From NCBI RefSeq assembly GCF_002201475.1, contig NZ_CP021422.1, positions 1,240,001 to 1,304,000 of the forward strand: a stretch of DNA of 64,000 bases, in the 5' to 3' direction. The number at the start of each line of letters is the position of its first letter. Positions within the stretch are counted from its first letter, which is position 1. The translations under genes and the position numbers were made by a program. The notes beneath the pieces were generated by a model. The model was not told where the DNA came from. It searched no databases and saw only the letters and a list, made by a program, of their open reading frames with translations. The stretch comes from Acutalibacter muris. Lineage in GTDB: Bacteria > Bacillota > Clostridia > Oscillospirales > Acutalibacteraceae. Shown here piece after piece: positions 61,785 to 64,000 of the stretch.

Positions 61785-64000
61785 GCACGCTTGCCCGAAT
61801 AGCGGTGGAAAATACGGTTTATCATTTTGATAAGCTGTTCACCTATCTGGTGCCCGAGGAACTTTACAAGACGGTACGGCCCGGCGTGCGTGTGACGGTG
61901 CCCTTTGGAGCGGGGAGCCGCGAGAGGGTGGGCATGGTGTTCGATCTGGACGGCCAAGAGGGCGAAGGCATAAAGACGGTTTTATCCGTGCTGGACCGCG
62001 AGCCTGTCCTGGACCGGGAGGGCCTTGGGCTGGCTCTGTGGATGAAGAACAGGTACTACTGCACCCTTTTCGAGGCGGTCAAGCTGATGATCCCGGCGGG
62101 GCTGCACTTCAGGCTGAAGGACAGCTATGTGCTAAGCGCCGGCTTTACCGACTTTGACCGGGAGAACTATGACGGACTGTCCTGGCAAATAATCATGGCC
62201 CTTCGCTCCCACGGCCGGGCGATGCCCATGGAAAAGCTCTCGGCGGCTCTGGGCATAACCCGGGACTGCCCGGAATTTAAGGCCTTACAGGCCGGGGGCG
62301 TTGTATGCCGGGTAAACCTTGCCATGAACCGGGTAAAGGACGCCGTCTCCAAGATGGTGCGTCCCATACCGGGCTTTGACGGCAGGCTGACCCCCAGGCA
62401 GAGGGAGGTGTACGGTGTGCTCTGCGACGTGGGCGAGGTCTCTGAGAAGGAGCTGTGCTATTTTACCGGGGCATCTCCGGCGGTAGTCAAGGCCCTCTGC
62501 GAAAAGGGCGCGGCGGAGGTATTCCAGTACGAGATCTACCGGCGGCCCGAGGCCCTTGCCGCGGAGGAGGACAATGATGATCTGATACTGTCCGAAAGCC
62601 AGCAGAAGGCGCTGGAGGAACTGACCGAAGAATATGAGAACGCCAGGGAGGGCAGCCGCTGCGCCCTGCTGTACGGTGTGACAGGCAGCGGCAAGACCTC
62701 AGTGTACCTTAAGCTTATAGACCATGTGCTGGCAAAAGGCCGGGGCGTTATCGTGATGGTGCCGGAGATATCCCTGACCCCACAGACCCTGCGCCGGTTC
62801 CAGAGCCGCTTCGGGGATCAGGTGGCCGTGTTCCACAGCGGCCTGTCCCTGGGCGAGCGCATGGACGAGTGGAGGAGGGTGCGTCAGGGCAGGGCCAGGA
62901 TAGCGGTGGGGACCCGCTCGGCGGTTTTTGCGCCGGTGCAAAAGCTGGGCCTTATCGTCATCGATGAGGAGCAGGAGCACACCTATAAGTCTGAAGCCAG
63001 CCCCCGCTACGACGCCAGGGAGGTGGCCCGCTACCGCTGCGCCAGGTCCGACGCTTTCTGCCTGCTCTCGTCGGCAACGCCTTCGGTGGAGACCTTCCAT
63101 ATGGCCCGGGAGGGGAGGTTCCGCTTTCATAAGCTGGAGGACCGCTTCGGCAGGGCCGTAATGCCGGAGGTCCAGCTGGTGGATATGAACTGGGAGGACC
63201 ACCCGGGCAGCGAGCACGCGGTGGGCATGGCTCTGGGGGAGGCGCTGATAGAAAATTTCCGGCGGGGCAAGCAGTCTATTGTGCTGCTGAACCGCCGGGG
63301 CTACCACACCTTTGCCAGCTGTCGGAGCTGCAGGGAGGTAGTAAGCTGCCCAAACTGCAGTATTTCGTTGACATATCATACGGCCAACCGCCGTTTTATG
63401 TGCCATTACTGCGGGTATTCGGCGCCGCTTATGAAAAAATGCCCCTCCTGCGGCAGCGAGGGACTTGCTTTCAGGGGGCTGGGCACCCAGAAAGCCGAGG
63501 AACAGTTAAGGGAGCTGCTGCCAAAGGCCAGGATCCTGCGGATGGACACCGACTCCATGTCGGGCCGGTACTCCCTGGAGCGGAGCCTTCATGAGTTCGC
63601 CCGGGGGGAGTACGACGTTATGGTGGGCACCCAGATGGTGGCCAAGGGGCTCGACTTTGAAAACGTGACCCTGGTGGGGGTGATATCGGCCGACCAGACC
63701 CTTTACAGCGACGATTTCAGAAGCGGCGAAAGGACCTTTGACCTGCTGACCCAGGTGGTGGGCCGGGCGGGACGGGGCAGGCTCCCGGGCCGGGCGGTGA
63801 TACAGACCTTCGCGCCGGAAAACCCGGTGCTGGGGCTTGCGGCGAAGCAGGACTATTTCGGCTTTGCCGAAAGGGAGCTTGCCTATAGAAAGGCCATGCT
63901 CTACCCGCCCTTTGTGGACCTGCTGGTCATCGGCTTTGTGGGCGGGGACGAAAAGCTTACGCGCCGGTCCGCAGAACGTTTTTTACAGGAGCTGGAGGGC
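61781..64000 (+). CDS. priA: Primosomal protein N' PriA helicase, cut by window edge
   Basis: First 740 codons; the 3' end is outside the window. N-terminal 3' DNA-binding domain (VENTVYHFDKLFTYLVP), helicase with Walker A GVTGSGKTSVYLKL near 300, DEEQEHTYKSEASPRYDARE (DEEQ box) near 394, and zinc cysteines SCRSCREVVSCPNC and CHYCGYSAPLMKKCPSCG near 515-562. Restarts stalled replication forks. Coupled to rpoZ by ATGA. Confidence 0.95.
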   Translation, partial: MSTLARIAVENTVYHFDKLFTYLVPEELYKTVRPGVRVTVPFGAGSRERVGMVFDLDGQEGEGIKTVLSVLDREPVLDREGLGLALWMKNRYYCTLFEAVKLMIPAGLHFRLKDSYVLSAGFTDFDRENYDGLSWQIIMALRSHGRAMPMEKLSAALGITRDCPEFKALQAGGVVCRVNLAMNRVKDAVSKMVRPIPGFDGRLTPRQREVYGVLCDVGEVSEKELCYFTGASPAVVKALCEKGAAEVFQYEIYRRPEALAAEEDNDDLILSESQQKALEELTEEYENAREGSRCALLYGVTGSGKTSVYLKLIDHVLAKGRGVIVMVPEISLTPQTLRRFQSRFGDQVAVFHSGLSLGERMDEWRRVRQGRARIAVGTRSAVFAPVQKLGLIVIDEEQEHTYKSEASPRYDAREVARYRCARSDAFCLLSSATPSVETFHMAREGRFRFHKLEDRFGRAVMPEVQLVDMNWEDHPGSEHAVGMALGEALIENFRRGKQSIVLLNRRGYHTFASCRSCREVVSCPNCSISLTYHTANRRFMCHYCGYSAPLMKKCPSCGSEGLAFRGLGTQKAEEQLRELLPKARILRMDTDSMSGRYSLERSLHEFARGEYDVMVGTQMVAKGLDFENVTLVGVISADQTLYSDDFRSGERTFDLLTQVVGRAGRGRLPGRAVIQTFAPENPVLGLAAKQDYFGFAERELAYRKAMLYPPFVDLLVIGFVGGDEKLTRRSAERFLQELEG

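Overview
The window looks like a GC-rich member of the Clostridia, probably Oscillospiraceae/Ruminococcaceae-like. Evidence seen: consensus sigma-A promoters (TTGACA-17-TATAAT), strong GGAGG ribosome sites, a DivIVA/SepF/YlmH division cluster, a BofC-like sporulation protein, an [FeFe]-hydrogenase maturation operon and the miaB-YlbF/YmcA-mutS-mutL-miaA order familiar from Firmicutes. The species assignment is inference from gene content only.

Bases 1-10073 are the right part of an integrated mobile element whose left end lies outside the window. In order it carries a DUF932 protein fused out of frame to a 5'-truncated RecD2-like helicase, two conserved-looking unknowns, a CHC2-zinc/toprim primase-like protein, a ParM-like ATPase with a small ribbon-helix-helix partner (plasmid-type partition), a leader with a four-codon ORF and terminator hairpin, a sigma-70-like factor, a helix-turn-helix protein, a 56-residue protein and a large serine recombinase. 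The element abuts the 3' end of a BofC-like gene, and a bidirectional terminator sits between them.

Bases 10151-30274 are chromosomal: a class A penicillin-binding protein, the hom-thrB-lysC threonine/lysine pathway genes, a small protein whose Shine-Dalgarno lies inside a terminator hairpin, an orphan BlaI/MecI regulator, sfsA and comM, DUF3892, a minus-strand aminopeptidase-tdh-kbl operon for threonine catabolism, a divergent pyridoxal kinase-TtcA-like operon, a FapA/DUF342 protein, a TolB-like propeller and an O-acetylhomoserine sulfhydrylase.

Bases 30275-38248 show genome decay and exchange: a circularly permuted GH3 beta-glucosidase broken by a deletion plus frameshift, an unknown membrane protein, an ABC-ATPase fragment, the proB-proA-proC proline operon, an orphan perfect hairpin and an AT-rich glycosyltransferase-like gene.

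Bases 38249-43818 hold a minus-strand operon: TM1266-type regulator, hydE, GNAT, methyltransferase, hydG, hydF, which builds the H-cluster of [FeFe] hydrogenase. From 43867 to the end almost everything is on the plus strand: miaB, a YlbF/YmcA protein, mutS, two accessory genes, mutL, miaA, an HlyD-like protein, yggS, sepF, ylmH, divIVA, lspA, an RluD-type synthase, then yicC, remA, gmk, rpoZ and a priA cut by the window edge. These couple tRNA modification, mismatch repair, cell division and nucleotide/replication housekeeping. I saw no tRNA, rRNA or CRISPR array.
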